Origin: Elgaria multicarinata webbii
Taxonomy: Eukaryota; Chordata; Lepidosauria; Squamata; Anguidae
Length of the DNA: 64,000 nucleotides
Assembly: GCF_023053635.1 (NCBI RefSeq)
Contig: NC_086182.1
Span: forward strand, 2,245,001 to 2,309,000
Reading direction: 5' to 3'
Below the pieces are notes generated by a model. That model made no database searches. It saw nothing but the letters and a program-made list of their open reading frames with translations, and was not told where the DNA came from. The position numbers and the translations under genes are program-made. This document shows positions 33,954 to 44,904 of this stretch, piece after piece. Each line of letters begins with the position of its first letter. Position 1 is the first letter of the stretch.

Positions 33954-35371
33954 TAGTTTTACCACTGAGTTTTTAAAACAAACAAACAAACAAACATATC
34001 TCTGCACAGGAGTGCAGACTCATCATAGTCCCTATCTCCCACCCCCACGTGTTGCTGCGTATCTGCGCTGGTGCGCATCCCTCAGGAGTAATTCAAAAAA
34101 TGCTGTGCCCTGTACCCATCTTCCTAGCCCTGCCCACTTCTACCAGTGCACATGCGGAACCGCCATAATAGGGCACATGTGCTCCTGCAACGGCACCCCT
34201 GTCATTGCGGGAAACTTTGCTCACGTGTGGCCCATGAATGCCGATTGCAGAAATGGGAAAAGTCACAATCACCCTTCCTCCGTTGTAAAAGGGCTGTAGG
34301 TGTAGATTAGGCCACAGAGAGCACTGTGTTGGCTTCCCCCTATGCACTCGCAAAATGAGTGTGGAGATGAAGATAAGGAGACATTCCTGGGGGTGGGGAG
34401 GGGGGTGGGATGTGGATCCCAATCATCCCCAGCCTCCTTCCTGTCTAGCTAAAATGCAGAGCTTGGAGGCATGAGGTGCCTTCCGCTCTTCATTGGCCTC
34501 CAAATTCGGAGGCTCACAAGTAGCCAGGGCGTATCCAATAGGATTGTGCACTAATTCATCGAAAAGGTTTCACTTGGCATTAAGTGGAACACTTTGGAAC
34601 AAGTTAAGAATTTGGAAACTGGTGTAGGATTTGTGGAAACCAGACCCCAGCCCAGACACTAAAAGTCTGGTTATGTTTTCATTTTCCCCCCAATATCTAT
34701 TGTTGTGCATCTCATGTTAGCAGATGGTCCATACAATTTTATCTAAAATTAGTTCAATCTGTGTTTTATTAGAATTTCTTCTAATGCTTGAGCAACGAGT
34801 TTTCAAAGTTCTTACTCAAAGATTATATGATACTCATTATATGATTCCCCCAAGGCCCATGTGATTTCTGCCCATTTACAGTTGGTTACTTTCCTATTTG
34901 ATTTACCTTAAGAATACATGAGCTTGCAGAACATTCGTACTTTCAAGATGTACTACCAACAGTAGTACTTGGGGCAGTTTTGACTAGGATTCAGTTTCAA
35001 ACAGATTGTGTTAATGTAAGGGGAAAGTCCTTGAAACTCTGACAAATGTATAGTTATATTGTAATTTCTGCTGATTTGAGATGTCATATAATTCATCCTT
35101 TTCTGACTAATTTTCCAGGACATCCAGATGAAAGATTGGTAATGCACTGCGTATCAGAGAAGGTCCCTCATATTACTGAACAGGTGGCTAATTATCTTCT
35201 AATTGCCACATGTACAAGAATTCAGCTGACTAACTCTATTAATTTGGATAAATGGTATCTTTTGTGCTCTGTTCTGTATCTTAACTTGAATGGGTCTTAT
35301 GACTGCAACAGAGAGTTTTGCAGATACCATGCACTGCAAAAAAGAAAAATAAGTGGGTTCTAGAACAAATT
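33954..35371. other. Intronic sequence, no gene seen
   Basis: A G-rich run lies at 34389-34410 and a (CAAA)n run at 33979-33997. No domain-bearing frame. Confidence 0.4.
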
Positions 35372-35812
35372 AAGCCAGAACTCTCACTAGAAGTGAAAAT
35401 GCTGAAACTGAGACTATCCTACTTTGGACATAAAATGAGAAGAAATGACTCATTAGAAAACACACACACAGGCCATAGCTAGACCTAAGGTTTATCCCTG
35501 GATCATCCAGGGGTCAAACCTGTTCATCTAGGTGACACACAGGGGATCCAGTGCTCAGGCAGGGGCGAACCCTGGATGATCCCAGGATAAACCTTAGGTC
35601 TAGCTGTGGCCACAGTAATGCCAGGGAAATCAGAAGGTAGAAGGAAAAGGGGAAGACCAAACAAGAGATGGATTGACTCCATAAAGGAAGATGCGGACAT
35701 GAAGATACAAGATCTGCATAGGGTGGTTTACAACAGATGCGATTGGAGGTTGCTGATTCATAGGGTTGCTGTAAGTCAAAGTCCACTTGAAGGCACATAA
35801 CTAACTAACTGA
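35372..35812 (+). mobile_element. RTE-like LINE 3' end, split by a MITE
   Basis: Codons before the split read LRLSYFGHKMRRNDSLENT, and after it VMPGKSEGRRKRGRP, then RWIDSIKEDADMKIQDLHRVV and IHRVAVSQSPLEGT with a stop. This is the C-terminal domain pattern of RTE/Bov-B-type proteins (FGH.MRR..SLE, GK.EG.RKRGRP). The 3' end ATAACTAACTAACTGA follows. The middle is interrupted at 35472-35612. Confidence 0.75.
35472..35612. mobile_element. Palindromic MITE inserted in the LINE
   Basis: GCTAGACCTAAGGTTTATCC at the left mirrors GGATAAACCTTAGGTCTAGC at the right, with GGATCATCCAGGG-type inner arms. The host codons join cleanly on either side of it. Superfamily not determined. Confidence 0.8.
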
Positions 35813-35907
35813 GGAGATGGAGCACTTTAAAGAATAACTAGTGAGAGCTAGTATCTCCTTTTAGCTAAGGGGCTGAGCCATGTGAAAATGACCCAGGTTC
35901 AGATCAT

Positions 35908-36025
35908 AGAAACAGAGAATAGTAGAGTTGGAAGGGGCCTACAAGGCCATGGAGTCCAACCCCCCTGCTCAATGCAGGAATCTACCTTAAAGCATCCTTG
36001 AGAGACAGCTGTCCAGCTGCCCTGT
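35908..36025 (-). mobile_element. CR1 3' end fragment
   Basis: GAATAGTAGAGTTGGAAGGG, GCCATGGAGTCCAACCCC and CTGCTCAATGCAGGAATC are the CR1 3' terminus. Homology stops where the hairpin at 36026 starts. Confidence 0.85.
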
Positions 36026-36082
36026 GCCTAGGTCCATTTGCTGAGTCCACCTCTGCTGTGGACTCAGCAAATGGACCTAGGC
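36026..36082. repeat. Perfect 25-bp hairpin, 7-nt loop
   Basis: GCCTAGGTCCATTTGCTGAG with TCCAC is followed by CTCTGCT and the exact reverse complement. It begins within or directly after the CR1 fragment. Confidence 0.95.
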
Positions 36083-36344
36083 AAACAGTTTCCCTCATCC
36101 ACCTAGTCTGTCATACAGTGGCAGAAAGGCTGATCTGCCTTCACGACGTGTCTAAAACACACTGTAAATGCTATATCTTATCACTGTCTCAGGGTCACAT
36201 ATCATCACTGTACTTTAGCAGGGAAATAGGAGGATAATAGGAGAGAGAAGGGGAGCTCTGCTGAGAAGACACCTGCTCAGCCACCCCTCCTGCTCCCTTC
36301 CAGCAACTGTCACCTGGCAGCAGCCATTCCATTCCCCCCCCCCC
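36083..36344. other. No gene seen
   Basis: Short intronic gap ending in a C-run just before the LINE. Confidence 0.4.
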
Positions 36345-36434
36345 CCGGTCAAATTGAGCTAATTAACTGTTAATTTTCCCTGTTAATTGTGTATTGTTGT
36401 TAATTTGCTATTGTGAAGTTATTGTAGATGTATA

Positions 36435-37770
36435 ATGTATAATGGAAAGGAGGCGACAATCCAAGTTGTGCAGGGCAGAGGGAGATATGGTGATGGCAGG
36501 GCGAAGTGCCATTACAGGAGAAGGAGAGATAGATATTTAACACCCATCTTTCCTTCGGGTCGCCCTGCCACCCTGGGGAACTTGGAGAACAAACCAAGCC
36601 AACCACGGACCCTCTCCTTGCTCCTTTGCAATGCCAGGTCGATTAAAAACATAACGAATATAATTTATGATCTCCTCACAGATGAGGAGGCTGACCTGGC
36701 ATGTTTGACAGAGACCTGGCTGGGAGATGACAGTGGCCCAACATGGGCCCAGGCCCTCCCAGCTGGGTACTGTGTTATCGAGCAGGTGAGGAAAAGTGGG
36801 CGGGGGGGGGGCAGAGTAGCTGTGGTCTATAAGGGTAATCTCAACCTGACCAGACTTCCTGTCCGGGAATTGAATCACAGCGAGTGTGTGTACCTGAGTC
36901 TAAAGACCAGGGATAGACTGGGGATTCTGTTAGTGTACCTGCCACCCCCGCTGCCTATCAGACTCCCTGGCCAAGCTCACGGAACTGGTGTTGGAGTTAG
37001 TGTTGGAGTTGCCCAGGCTTTTGGTCCTGGGCGACTTCAACATCCCTTTCGGGACTGGTTTGTCAAGTGCAGCTCGGGAGTTCATAGCATCCATGACAAA
37101 CATGGGCCTATCCCAATTGGTCTCTGGACCATTCAGCAGGTCGCACCCTTGATGCTGTTTTCAGTTCCGAACAGACAGATCTGTGGGCGGAGGTGATAAA
37201 TACCTCTGCGTTGTCATGGACAGACTATTTTCTAGTCAGGGTTAATATCATGGGTACCATCCGCCCCTGCAGGGGTGGCAGACCTATTAAGATGGTCTGC
37301 CCTCGAAGGCTGATGGATCCTCATGGATTCCAGAAAGATTTAGAGGGTGGTATGGCTGGTATTGTCAACGATCCTGTTGAAGCCCTGGTCAATAGATGGA
37401 ATCAAGACCTAACTAGGGCTATCAACACGATTGTCCCCAAATGTCCTCTCCGACCTGCTTCCAATCGGGCACCTTGGTACACAGAAGATCTCAGGAAGTT
37501 GAAGCAGGAAGGTCGACGACTGGAGCGCCGATGGGGAAAACTCGTCTCATATCCGACAAGGCACGTCATAGAGAACATCTTCGTTCCTATGGGGTGGCAA
37601 TACGTGCAGCGAAGAAAGCTTTCTTCTCTGTGAGCATTGCGTCTGCAAATTCACGTCCAGCAGAACTGTTTAGGGTGGTGAGGGGTCTAACTCAGGCACC
37701 TCCTCCCCTGAACCCAGTTTTAGAGCCTTCAGTAGTTCGCTGTGATACATTTAATGATCATTTCAGATAA
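36435..37770 (+). pseudogene. L2 AP-endonuclease region, frameshifted
   Basis: Starts with LLCNARSIKNITNIIYDLL and LACLTETWLGDD (catalytic Glu), the N-terminal half of an exonuclease III/AP endonuclease domain. The frame shifts near 36950, where LVLGDFNIPFG is read in another frame, shifts again near 37140, and changes once more near 37765 before the reverse transcriptase frame. Three or four single-base indels are thus visible. With these the endonuclease cannot be made as one protein. Confidence 0.8.
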
Positions 37771-39442
37771 AATCTCTCGGATAAGAGCCAACTTAGATGC
37801 CGTCGTTATAACAGAAGCTGAAGTTGAAGTGTCCAGCAACTCCGTGAGTAGGATTGCACTGGATCAGTTTCAGTTGGTGAGTACTGATGATGTGGACAAG
37901 CTGCTTGGACGAGTAAGGAAGACAACTTGTCCTCTCGATCCCTGTCCTTCTTGGCTGGTCGCCCAGGGAGGAGATGCAGTTAGACTACAACTACAACATA
38001 TTATTAATGCATCTCTCAGGGAGGGGAGTTTTCCACCATGTTTAAAAGAAGCAGTGGTATGGCCGCTTCTCAAAAAGCCCTCCCTGGATCCCCTGGACCT
38101 TAATAATTATAGACCAGTATCAAATCTTCCATTTTTGGGCAAGGTGATTGAGAGGGCAGTTGCCTTCCAACTCCAAGCAGTCTTGGATGATACAGATTTT
38201 CTAGACCCATTTCAAACTGGCTTTAGGGCAGGATACGGAGTTGAGACAGCTATGGTCGCCTTAGTGGACGATCTCCGCATGAGTATTGACAGAGGGAGTA
38301 TGTCCCTGCTGGTACTTTTGGACCTTTCAGCGGCTTTCGATACCATTGACCATGGTATCCTTCTGGAACGCCTGAGGGGTTTGGGAATCGGGGGCATTGT
38401 GCTCCAGTGGTTCCGGTCCTACCTCTCAGGTAGATTCCAGATGGTGATGCTTGGGGATAGTTGCTCCTCAAAGAAGGAGCTGTTGTATGGCGTACCACAA
38501 GGTGCCATCCTATCCCCAATGCAGTTTAACATCTACATGAAACCGCTGGGAGAGATCATCCGGAGGCATGAGGCTGGGTGCTATCAGTATGCTGATGACA
38601 CCCAAATATATTTCTCTATGCCTTCAATAACAGAGTCAGCTAAGGATAGTGTGTCTCCTCTGAATGAATGCTTAGAGGCAGTAATGGGCTGGATGAGGGA
38701 AAACAAACTGAAGCTGAATCCAGACAAAACAGAGGTGCTTGCTGTCAAAGGCTGTGACCTAGGTTTGGAGGTGTGTCATCCAGTTCTGGATGGGGCTACA
38801 CTCCCCCTGAAAGACTGTGTTCGCAGCTTGGGAGTGCTCCTGGATCCGTCGCTCCAAATGACAGCCCAGATGGATGCAATGGCCAGGCGTGCCTACTATC
38901 AGCTTCGGCTGATATGCCAGCTGCGCCCCTTCTTAGAGTCAGAAGACCTAAAGACAGTAGTGCACGTGCTGGTAACCTCAAGGCTTGACTTCTGCAATGC
39001 GCTCTACATAGGGCTACCATTGTACCTAGTTCAGAAACTTCAACTAGTTCAAAATATGGCAGCCAGGTTGGTCACCAGTACATCTAGGGGTGAGCATATT
39101 ACCCCAACATTAAAATCACTCCACTGGCTGCCAATTAGTTTCCGGGCAAAGTACAAAGTGTTGGTCATTACCTTTAAAGCCCTAAATGGTTTGGGTCCAG
39201 GTTACCTGCGGGATCGCCTTCTCCCATATAGTCCACCCCGCACACTCAGGTCCTCTGGGGTGAACTTACTTCAGTCAGCTAAAACTAGGCTGACATCAGT
39301 TTCCCAGAGGACCTTTTCTTCTGTCGCCCCCAGATTGTGGAATGGCCTGCCGGAGGAGATTCGTAAAATTAACTCTCTGTGTGATTTTAAGGCAGCTTTA
39401 AAGACTAGCCTTTTCCGGCAGGCCTATCCAGATCAATGTTAA
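37742..39442 (+). CDS. L2-clade LINE reverse transcriptase, open frame
   Basis: 566 codons without a stop. In order: NNYRPVSNL (121-129), FQTGFRAGYG (158-166), palm motif A LDLSAAFDTID (193-203, catalytic D194), GVPQGAILSP (250-259), YADD (283-286), the LNPDKTEVL primer-grip region (about 325), LGVLLDPS, and the thumb/C-terminal HWLPISFRAKY and RLWNGLPEEI motifs. All catalytic Asp residues are present. It makes cDNA from element RNA at a chromosomal nick. The first codons belong to the linker and are displaced by an upstream frameshift, so this is the C-terminal part of a longer polyprotein. It has no host role that can be inferred. Confidence 0.88.
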   Translation: MIHLMIISDKISRIRANLDAVVITEAEVEVSSNSVSRIALDQFQLVSTDDVDKLLGRVRKTTCPLDPCPSWLVAQGGDAVRLQLQHIINASLREGSFPPCLKEAVVWPLLKKPSLDPLDLNNYRPVSNLPFLGKVIERAVAFQLQAVLDDTDFLDPFQTGFRAGYGVETAMVALVDDLRMSIDRGSMSLLVLLDLSAAFDTIDHGILLERLRGLGIGGIVLQWFRSYLSGRFQMVMLGDSCSSKKELLYGVPQGAILSPMQFNIYMKPLGEIIRRHEAGCYQYADDTQIYFSMPSITESAKDSVSPLNECLEAVMGWMRENKLKLNPDKTEVLAVKGCDLGLEVCHPVLDGATLPLKDCVRSLGVLLDPSLQMTAQMDAMARRAYYQLRLICQLRPFLESEDLKTVVHVLVTSRLDFCNALYIGLPLYLVQKLQLVQNMAARLVTSTSRGEHITPTLKSLHWLPISFRAKYKVLVITFKALNGLGPGYLRDRLLPYSPPRTLRSSGVNLLQSAKTRLTSVSQRTFSSVAPRLWNGLPEEIRKINSLCDFKAALKTSLFRQAYPDQC

Positions 39443-39529
39443 ATCATGAATTTTTAAGATGTATTGATTCCTGTTCTAATGTTGTTCCCCGCCTCGATCC
39501 AAAGGGAGAGGCGGGTAAGAAATAAATAT

Positions 39530-39567
<38 letters not shown>

Positions 39568-40890
39568 CGCAAGGCGGAGAGGTCTTGGCACTTAGAGCTG
39601 CTTTCGCCATAGGAAATAAGCTGCCATCCATTTGCAGCAGCGCCATGTTTTTAACCCGATAATGTGCATATTTACAGTTACGATTTTTTTATCTTTCTTT
39701 ATTTATAGTCAACAGACCAATATAAAACAAGAAGATACACCATTATATAAAACAATACAAAGTAGGGATAAAGAAAGAAGAGGGAGTGTTACAAAACCAC
39801 TAAAGATACTAGATTGTTATTTTTTGGTTTTTGAAAAGGGAACAGAATTGGGTTATTGGAGCCTAGCATAGTGAAAAAAGGGAGGGATAGATAGATAATA
39901 AAAATGCTAATCTGTGGATTTAAGCACAATCCATCATCCATAAGAGATCTGGTGCGGATGGCCAAATTCAGGAATTTGGCCACCAGCTCAGTAGTAGATT
40001 TACTGGAGCCCTGAAGTAGACTAATCAGAAGTGACTCGGGGGAGCGTCCAGGGAAACGTTGTATAATACGACACAATAGGTCTTTCCTTGCCTGTTGGTA
40101 AAAATTGCAATGGAAGAGCACATGCAGAATGGATTCCACCTCGATGTTATTACACGGGCAGTATCTGTTTTTGGATGGAATTTTCTTATATCTGCCCTCC
40201 AGCAACTTGGAGGGGAGGACGTTAAATCTTGCTAGGGTGAATGCCTTCCTGTATTTGGGAATGGTTAACCAACCCAGGTATGGCATTCCGTCTTTGCAAG
40301 AAGGGACTGGGAGACCCAATGATTGGGGGGAACATGGTCCCCAGGCAGTTCCCTGGAGCTCCTGCTGGTCTATATCCAGTAGTCTCTGTTTGGTGATCTG
40401 TTTAGTGCTGTCCAAGTCTAGAGATAGCAGGAAAAAAGGGGATAGCCCTATTGATGTTTCTTTTTGCACCACTGCCCTAGACCAGTGAGATTCAGAGGGT
40501 TCTAACAGGACTTTGGTAACCAAGGAGTTGGAAGTGAGCATTAGGTGGCAGCGAAGCCAGTAATGTATGGTAAATATCCAAGCTTGGCATTTTAATGTGC
40601 TTAGTCCAGCCTCCAAGTTGAGGGCAGCACCGGAAACACATCTAGGGACTCCGCATATAAGCCTGAGGTAGAGATGTTGCACTCCTTCAAGAGAACTTTT
40701 GAAGTGTGGAAACCATATTGGAGCTCCAAACAGAGTCTGAGGCATTATTTTAGCTTTATAAACCCGGATGGCTGCCGGTAGATATTTCCCACCTTTCGCA
40801 AAGAAGAATCGGGATAACGCACCAATAGTTTGTTCAGCTTTGGTCTTGGTGTGTTTGCCATGTGCCCTCCAGTTCTGAGCTTCGTGAAAC

Positions 40891-41217
40891 TAGGGTGACC
40901 ATATGAAAAGGAGGACAGGACTCCTGTATCTTTAATAGTTGCATTGAAAAGGGAATTTCAGCAAGTGTCATTTGCATGCATACACACCAGGTGAAATTTC
41001 CTCTTCATCACAACAGTTGAAGCTGCAGGAGCTATACTGCAGCTGTACTGTGACCAGATTTAAAAGAGGGCAGGGCACCTGCACCTTTAACTGTTGTGAA
41101 GAAGAGGGAATTTCAACAGGTTTTCCATATAAGCAAATGACACCTGCTGAAATTCCCTTTTCTATGCAACTGTTAAAGATACAGGAGCCCTGTCCTCCTT
41201 TTCATATGGTCACCCTA
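40891..41217. mobile_element. hAT-like MITE with TAGGGTGACCATATG ends
   Basis: TAGGGTGACCATATGAAAAG at the left and CTTTTCATATGGTCACCCTA at the right are exact inverted ends. GTGAAAC (7 bp) stands on both sides. The ends match the larger element at 15421-16451, but the interior is different and itself palindromic (CTTCATCACAACAGTTGAAG). Confidence 0.88.
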
Positions 41218-41788
41218 GTGAAACCATATGCCCAAGTATTTATATGCGTCAATTTGGTTGATTCTGTTTCCCCCCATGGACCAGGGGAATTTTACCTTCC
41301 TCCTGGCAAAAACTACCACTTTGGTTTTTGAATAGTTAATTGTCAACAAATTTTTCTCACAGTATTTCGCAAAACCATTTAGTAGTCTCTTGAGGCCCAG
41401 TCGAGTCTGGGAGATCAAAATGGCATCGTCAGCATAGAGAAGAACGCAAACTTTTGTTGAACCAATCTTGGGTGCATGCGATGGTAATAACGCCAACCAG
41501 ACAGGGAGGTCTGCCAGATAAAGGTTGAACAGAATGGGGGTGAGAGCACATCCTTGTCTGACACCAAGTGAAGTGACAATCTCATTTGTGAGATGTCCTT
41601 GTCTACTGCAACGAACCTGGGCAGATGTTTTATGATGCAGAGATTGAATCAGGAACAGAAGCCTGCTTTCGATAGAAAGCTGTTCCAGTTTGCTCCAAAG
41701 ATGGGCTCGGCATAGTGAATCGAAGGCAGATTTGAGATCAATAAAAGCAGTGAATAATTTGCCTCCACTGGGTGTAGAAGCTCATTGC

Positions 41789-42012
41789 GTTCTTTTTCCT
41801 AAAGCTTTTAAAACTTGATTTTGTTCTGACTTTTATACTGTTAGTTTTACTCTACCCTGTGACTGTTTGGTGCATTCTCTTCCCCTCCTTATTGTTTTAT
41901 TATGATTTTATTAGAATGTAAGCCTCTGTGGCAGGGTCTTGCTACTTTATTGTTTTACTCTGTACAGCACCATGTACATTGATGGCACTATATAAATAAA
42001 TAAATAAATAAT
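41789..42012 (+). mobile_element. L2 family C 3' end
   Basis: TTCTTTTTCCTAAAGCTTTT, AAAACTTGATTTTGTTC, GTACAGCACCATGTACATTG and an (AAATA)n-like tail match 44030-44260. It splits the Vingi-like reverse transcriptase between its finger and palm regions. Confidence 0.85.
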
Positions 42013-43749
42013 AATAGAATATTTATGAACCAGGTGAGCCAGTACCAGGCAATGGTCAAGAGTGGAGCGGCCTGCTTTAAAGCCGATCTGTTCTTCTCCC
42101 AATATATTGTTATCAAGGATCCATGCTTTTAGTTTCAAGGCCAAGAAACTGGCATAGACCTTACCAACTACAGATAAAAGGCTAATAGGCTGATAGTTGG
42201 ATGGGTCATCTTTGGGTCCTTTTTATATATTGGGATGACAATGGCTTTTAGCCAAGTTGCGGGAATTAACCCGGTTTTATTTATTAAGGAGAAAAGAGGC
42301 GCTAACAGGGCAGTCCACCAGCTGATGCTGCTTTTCAGCATCTCTGAGGGGATGCCATCTGGTCCAGGAGCCTTACCTGACTTTGACTGTAGTATTAAGT
42401 CCTCTACAGTGCTGATATCGACATTGGGCCAGTTAGGGGAGTCAGGTGGCAGTCTCGGATCAGAATTTGATATGTGGCTGTCACTAAAGGCGATACGGAG
42501 GTGATTCTCCCAGATTTCAGCCGGTATATGGCATTCCATGCTGCCATTGCTGTTACCTAGGGCACCTGATACTATCTGCCAAAAGGTTTTACAGTTGTTG
42601 GAAATGGAGGCCCCTATCAGTAGTTGTCAGGTTTCCCTGGCTGCCTCACTTTTTTTTAAGTTGCAGGAGCTTCTTGTAATTTTTCTTTAGCTCATAGTAT
42701 GTGCGTGGTAGTTGGCGTTCATTGTTCTCACGGTAGGAGCGGTGGGTGAGCTGAATTTTTCTTTTAAGGTTTACACAGTCCCAATCAAACCATTTATTAG
42801 TGCGAGCTCTCTTGCATTTGGGGTTGCTGAGATTGTTTAGGAGGGAGGAGTACAAGTCCTGCATCAGCTCCTCGTAGGCTAAGATTCCCAACTCAGGGGG
42901 CGCATCTACTAAAATCCATGCGATAGTATTCCTATAGCTGGGAGAGAGGGCTAGCCGATCAAAAGCCTGTGCAGTTTTGTTTGTCCATTTGAGCTTTTTA
43001 GCACACACAGTAAAGGGTGTGCTGGAGAGTGGGAAATGTTTTGCTTCCATCCTAATAGGCCCTGGAATAGGGAGAGAACGCTCTAGGGGCAAATGGTCAC
43101 TGTCAAAACGTTCCGCAACTCGGAGGTTATACCCCAGGATTTTCAGGCCCTTATAGACTAAGATGTAGTCGACCACAGTGGCCCCCTGGAGGAGATGAAT
43201 GTGAATTCTCCCCAGTCATCATCTGTGCAGCAGCTGTTCAAGATAAGCAGAGTTTTTTTTGAGACAAATTGGAGCAAACATAGCCCAGCAGGGTTTACAA
43301 ATGAGTCCTTAGAATGACGTACGTTGGCTCTAAGTTGCTTCTTGCTTGCGATCAAGCTATCACCGCAGTTGGCAGGGTCCACTAGGTAAGTTCCTGTTCT
43401 TGCATTTAAATCTCCTGCAATGATGGGGTAGGCGTGTGGATATTTGGCTATCGTTTCCAGATAGAAGCAATCGGCTTTAAGCCAGGAAGCCATTGCCTCC
43501 TCCTTGCAAGTTGCTGGAGCAAAATAGACATTAAATAAAAGTAGGGTCAAATTAAAGACCCTCAGTTCCAGGATCAGGGCCAGCACAGAGGAGTCACAGC
43601 TAGGCAGCTCTGTTGTTTTGGCATCGAGGGAGGATGAAATCAGGAGACTCAGCCCCTTGCTTGCTCTGCCCTTGTCTTTATTGGGAAGTGCAGGAAGACA
43701 AAAGGATACAAATCCATTCACATGTATATGTAGCAGGACAATCTCTTCA

Positions 43750-44231
43750 TTGGCTTCCAATTCACTTCAGAATCCAATATAAACTTCTCCTGTTAACCTT
43801 CAAAGCTTTTCACAGTCTAGCTCCTTCTTATCTCTCCTCTCTCATCTCACACTATTGCCCCGCTCGTGCTCTTCGCTCCTCTGATGCCATGTTTCTCGCC
43901 TGCCCAAGGGCCTCTACTTCCCTTGCTCGGCTTCGTCCATTTTCTTCTGCTGCCCCTTACGCCTGGAACGCTCTTCCAGAACATTTGAGAACTACAAGTT
44001 CAATCGCAGCTTTTAAAGCTCAACTAAAAACTTTTCTTTTTCCTAAAGCTTTTAAAACTTGATGTTGTGCGGACTTTATACTGTTAGTTTTACCCTACCC
44101 TGTGCCTGTTTGCATTCTCTTTCCCTCCTTATTGTTTTACTATGATTTTATTAGACTGTAAGCCTATGCGGCAGGGCCTTGCTATTTACTGTTTTACTCT
44201 GTACAGCACCATGTACATTGATGGTGCTAAA

Positions 44232-44262
<31 letters not shown>

Positions 44263-44272
44263 TAATAATAAT
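43750..44272 (+). mobile_element. L2 family C LINE, 5'-truncated, nested
   Basis: An open frame through 44062 encodes a reverse transcriptase C-terminal end (LHWLPIHFRIQYKLLLLTFK, APYAWNALPEHLRTTSS, KTFLFPKAFKT), then a 3' UTR and an (AAT)n tail. It interrupts the endonuclease of the Vingi-like element, which continues on both sides. Confidence 0.88.
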
Positions 44273-44904
44273 ATCAAAGCCTGTCGGGTAGTCGAGGATA
44301 CTTTGGTTCCCACTTTAAAGAAATCCGCCTCGCAATATTCCAGGAGAGGAGTTTTAGGGGAGGAGTTATTTTCCCCTTTCCTTGTCAATCTTGCTCGGTG
44401 GTTGTGTCCAGGATTCCTTCCAGGTTTTCCAGGATACAGCCGTTGAGAAAATTTACTTGGGGGCTGGGTAGACCCCTGGTTAGCTTGCATGATTTGATAG
44501 ACTCTGAGGAAGCACCTTCATGGGGTTCTGGCTGTTTTGAGTTAGACCATGATGAGTGATTTGAACTTAAGATTTTACTTTTAGGGTCGTTGTTAGTAGA
44601 CCTGTGTGGATCAGCTAAGAGCTCCCAATTGCCCACACTGCCAAGTGTTGCATTTTGGTGTAGATTGCAGGATTTTGATATCACAATCTTGGTGCTCAAG
44701 GCCACGCCTCCCTTGGAATACAGTTGCTGCAGATCGCATGTTAGATGCGCACCCTCGTACGTATCACAGTGATCCTCTGCTGGAATTGCTGCCACGACAG
44801 AATAGCGATCAGGGGACTTTGGGCTGATTGTCGTTAGGCACTTTGTATTGTGTTGGTTATTGTGCATAAGGAGCTTCCTAAGGTTGGAAAGTCTCAATAA
44901 AATC

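Larger units (their letters stand above)
36345..39566 (+). mobile_element. Nearly complete L2-clade LINE (family A)
   Basis: About 3.2 kb: a short 5' UTR, an AP-type endonuclease region (36435-37640), a reverse transcriptase (37742-39442), a 3' UTR with CCCCGCCTCGATCCAAAGG and a (GAT)n tail (39530-39566). L2/CR1-group LINEs cut DNA with the endonuclease and copy their RNA at the nick. The endonuclease shows frameshifts, but the reverse transcriptase frame is open. Partial copies of the same family are at 7345-8020 and 16700-16858. Confidence 0.9.
39789..44490 (-). pseudogene. ORF2 of the Vingi-like LINE, broken
   Basis: Endonuclease: PIIAGDLNARTG and LLFNVYFAPAT (43158-43760), with N-terminal codons to 44490 beyond the L2 insertion. 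Pre-palm: KSGKAPGPDGIPSEMLK (42168-42539). Fingers: IGFKAGRSTLDHCLVLAHLV (41947-42144). Motif A FIDLKSAFDS lies near 41730 and motif B GVRQGCALTPILFN near 41550. The YADD motif is in 41215-41496. The C-terminal 318-codon frame (39789-40745) has RLICGVPRCVSGAALNLE and a CPC-N..ES-HVLFHC-type zinc knuckle. At least five frames carry the pieces. Confidence 0.78.
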
